A stretch of DNA of 64,000 nt, from contig CM031858.1 of the NCBI GenBank assembly GCA_018697195.1, positions 82,723,410 through 82,787,409 of the forward strand. The letters are read 5' to 3'. The translations under genes were made by a program, and so were the position numbers. Below the pieces are notes generated by a model. The model ran no database searches. It saw only the letters and a program-made list of their open reading frames with translations, and was not told where the DNA came from. The first letter of the stretch is position 1, and every line of letters starts with the position of its first letter. Below, piece by piece: positions 62,465 through 64,000 of this stretch. The stretch is from Certhia americana (taxonomy: Eukaryota; Chordata; Aves; Passeriformes; Certhiidae).

Positions 62465-62702
62465 AGATGCAGCAAGGGAGGCTTCAGTGGGACATGAGGA
62501 AAAAGTAATTCCCCACAAAAGGAGCTGAGCACTGGGGCAAGTGGCCCGGAGTGATATGGATCTCCATTCTTGGAGATCTTCAAAACTTGTCTGAGTAAGG
62601 CTCTGAACAAGCTGAACTAGCCAGGACTGCTTTGAGAAGGGGGTTAGACCAGCTCTCCTCCAGAGCTGATTCAAACCTTAGTCTTTTTCTGATTCTATGA
62701 TC
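62465..62702 (+). mobile_element. CR1 LINE 3' fragment, about 240 bp
   Basis: GCAAGGGAGGCTTCAGTGGGACATGAGGAAAAAG, GAGCACTGGGGCAAGTGGCC, GGAGATCTTCAAAACTTGTC, GGGGGTTAGACCAG and the terminal TTCTGATTCTATGATC. Sense orientation, diverged. Confidence 0.88.
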
Positions 62703-64000
62703 ACTGCCCAGGTGATCCTTCCTTGGCCTTCAGCCAAGCATAGACAGCCACAGCCCCCTGAGACATTTTGCTGAGTACACCTTCACCCACCCTCTGGCTG
62801 TTCAGACGTGGAAGTATTGCATTTAGTGACTAGGGCAGCACCTGTGCCTGTCTAACTCGAGTTAAACCAGCCTGCAATGGCCCAACAATGCAGTTACTGC
62901 ATCCCCTACTGACTACGTGCAGTAGGTTGGTACTGCCAGTGTTTTGTTTTCTGTAATTCAATGGAATCTGTCAAAATGCAGGAGGAATAACTTCATGGTT
63001 CTTTCAACTAGATCATAAATCAGAGCTTAAAAAAATTGAAACTGCTGATGAAATTGTTAATGTTAGATTGCTGTGGAAGAAATAACTCTCCAGAGTGGCA
63101 TTTTGTACCACTACCACTACTTCGTTACTTCAGGAACACTGCAGAGGTACAAGGCTGGGAAATTGTGTCCTGTGTTCCAAAATGCTGCATTGCTGGCTGA
63201 GGAGAGCTGCAGCACATGAATAATGTGAGGCATCTACAGATCAGAATTGTTCCCATTTTCATTAAGTCATATGTTCAGCTGTAAATGTTACCTTGTCCCT
63301 AGAGGCACAGGATGAGTTGTACATAATGACTGTGAATTTCAGATAGAAAGGGCAGATCTGAGCAGTTTTTAGAAAAATTTTATTCCCTCAAAAAAAGATA
63401 AAAAAATTAAAAATAGGGCATGGTTATCTACTTACTAGACAGCACAGGAAAACCCATGCCCCCTTCAGTTTTGCTCAAGAGATGGCCACGCACCATAGCA
63501 ATCACCAGCCCAGGGCCTGAACTTTGACTGGGGGATGTAAGACACTGCTGTTTGGTGTGTGGTAAAATCAGATGGTGCAGGAGATTCAGTTTGCTCATTA
63601 TCTCAAAAAGGAAGTGATGGTACAAAATGCATGACAGCTGTGAGGCACTTGTCCTGGTCGGACTACAGGATGTTCCAAGGAAGTTGGGAAGTGCCTCTCT
63701 GGAGAAGAAATAGTGGCGGAAGGTGTTGATAGCAGGCAAGTGGTTTGTTTGACGGTCTTAAAAAGAAATGTTCTGTGGAGAGAAATAACACATGTGTGTG
63801 CTGATGGTCTCCCGCAGGTCATACAGGATGTCAGCCAGTCCCATGGGGATATTTCTGGTGCTCTGGAACATCTTAAAGACAGTCAGAGACAGCATTAAGG
63901 CAACTGAGCCTTACTTCCCTGTGGGTGGGACTTCAGTGATTACTGAACTGTTTCTGATATTAGTCAATCGGTTTTCTTTGTGATAAAGTTGTTTGGTGGG
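62703..64000. other. Intergenic, nothing recognised
   Basis: 1.3 kb to the right edge with no recognised gene or repeat. Confidence 0.55.

Overview
This is nuclear genomic DNA from a bird. Three vertebrate genes with consensus GT-AG splice sites can be read. The interspersed repeats are mostly 5'-truncated CR1 LINEs, together with one avian LTR-retrotransposon family. I infer a neoavian species because, from memory, that LTR family is common there; this is not proven from the window. Gene order (TENT4A, SRD5A1, NSUN2) and relative strands match the conserved block on human 5p15.31, read in the opposite direction.

Layout. Positions 1-5519 are intron 1 of TENT4A (non-canonical poly(A) polymerase, minus strand). 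Only its first coding exon (5520-6337) and CpG-island promoter fall in the window. From about 6.85 to 24.7 kb is a gene-poor interval with five CR1 fragments, two copies of one LTR family (19.3-19.7 kb minus; 23.1-24.1 kb plus) and simple repeats. SRD5A1 (steroid 5-alpha-reductase 1, minus strand) has its complete five-exon CDS at 25828-36078, 270 codons. NSUN2 (tRNA/mRNA cytosine-5 methyltransferase, plus strand) has its complete 19-exon CDS at 36386-56181, 793 codons, with every splice phase closing. SRD5A1 and NSUN2 are head to head: their start codons are about 307 bp apart across one CpG island, so they very likely share a bidirectional promoter. Downstream of NSUN2 are its 3' UTR, an isolated CpG-rich patch at about 59.3-59.7 kb, one more CR1 fragment and otherwise featureless DNA.

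The three genes do not form a pathway: one acts on mRNA tails, one on steroids and one on RNA methylation. The link is conserved linkage plus the shared SRD5A1/NSUN2 promoter. I found no undescribed multi-gene system. The most notable local observations are: NSUN2 intron 1 is a tiny, phase-0, stop-free intron whose retention would insert 28 residues in frame; both genes' upstream frames are open across the shared promoter, with a CCATGG at the NSUN2 start giving an ATG on both strands in frame with SRD5A1; a GATCGG hexamer array lies in that promoter; an out-of-frame tandem acceptor precedes NSUN2 exon 9; and several perfect inverted repeats lie in introns.
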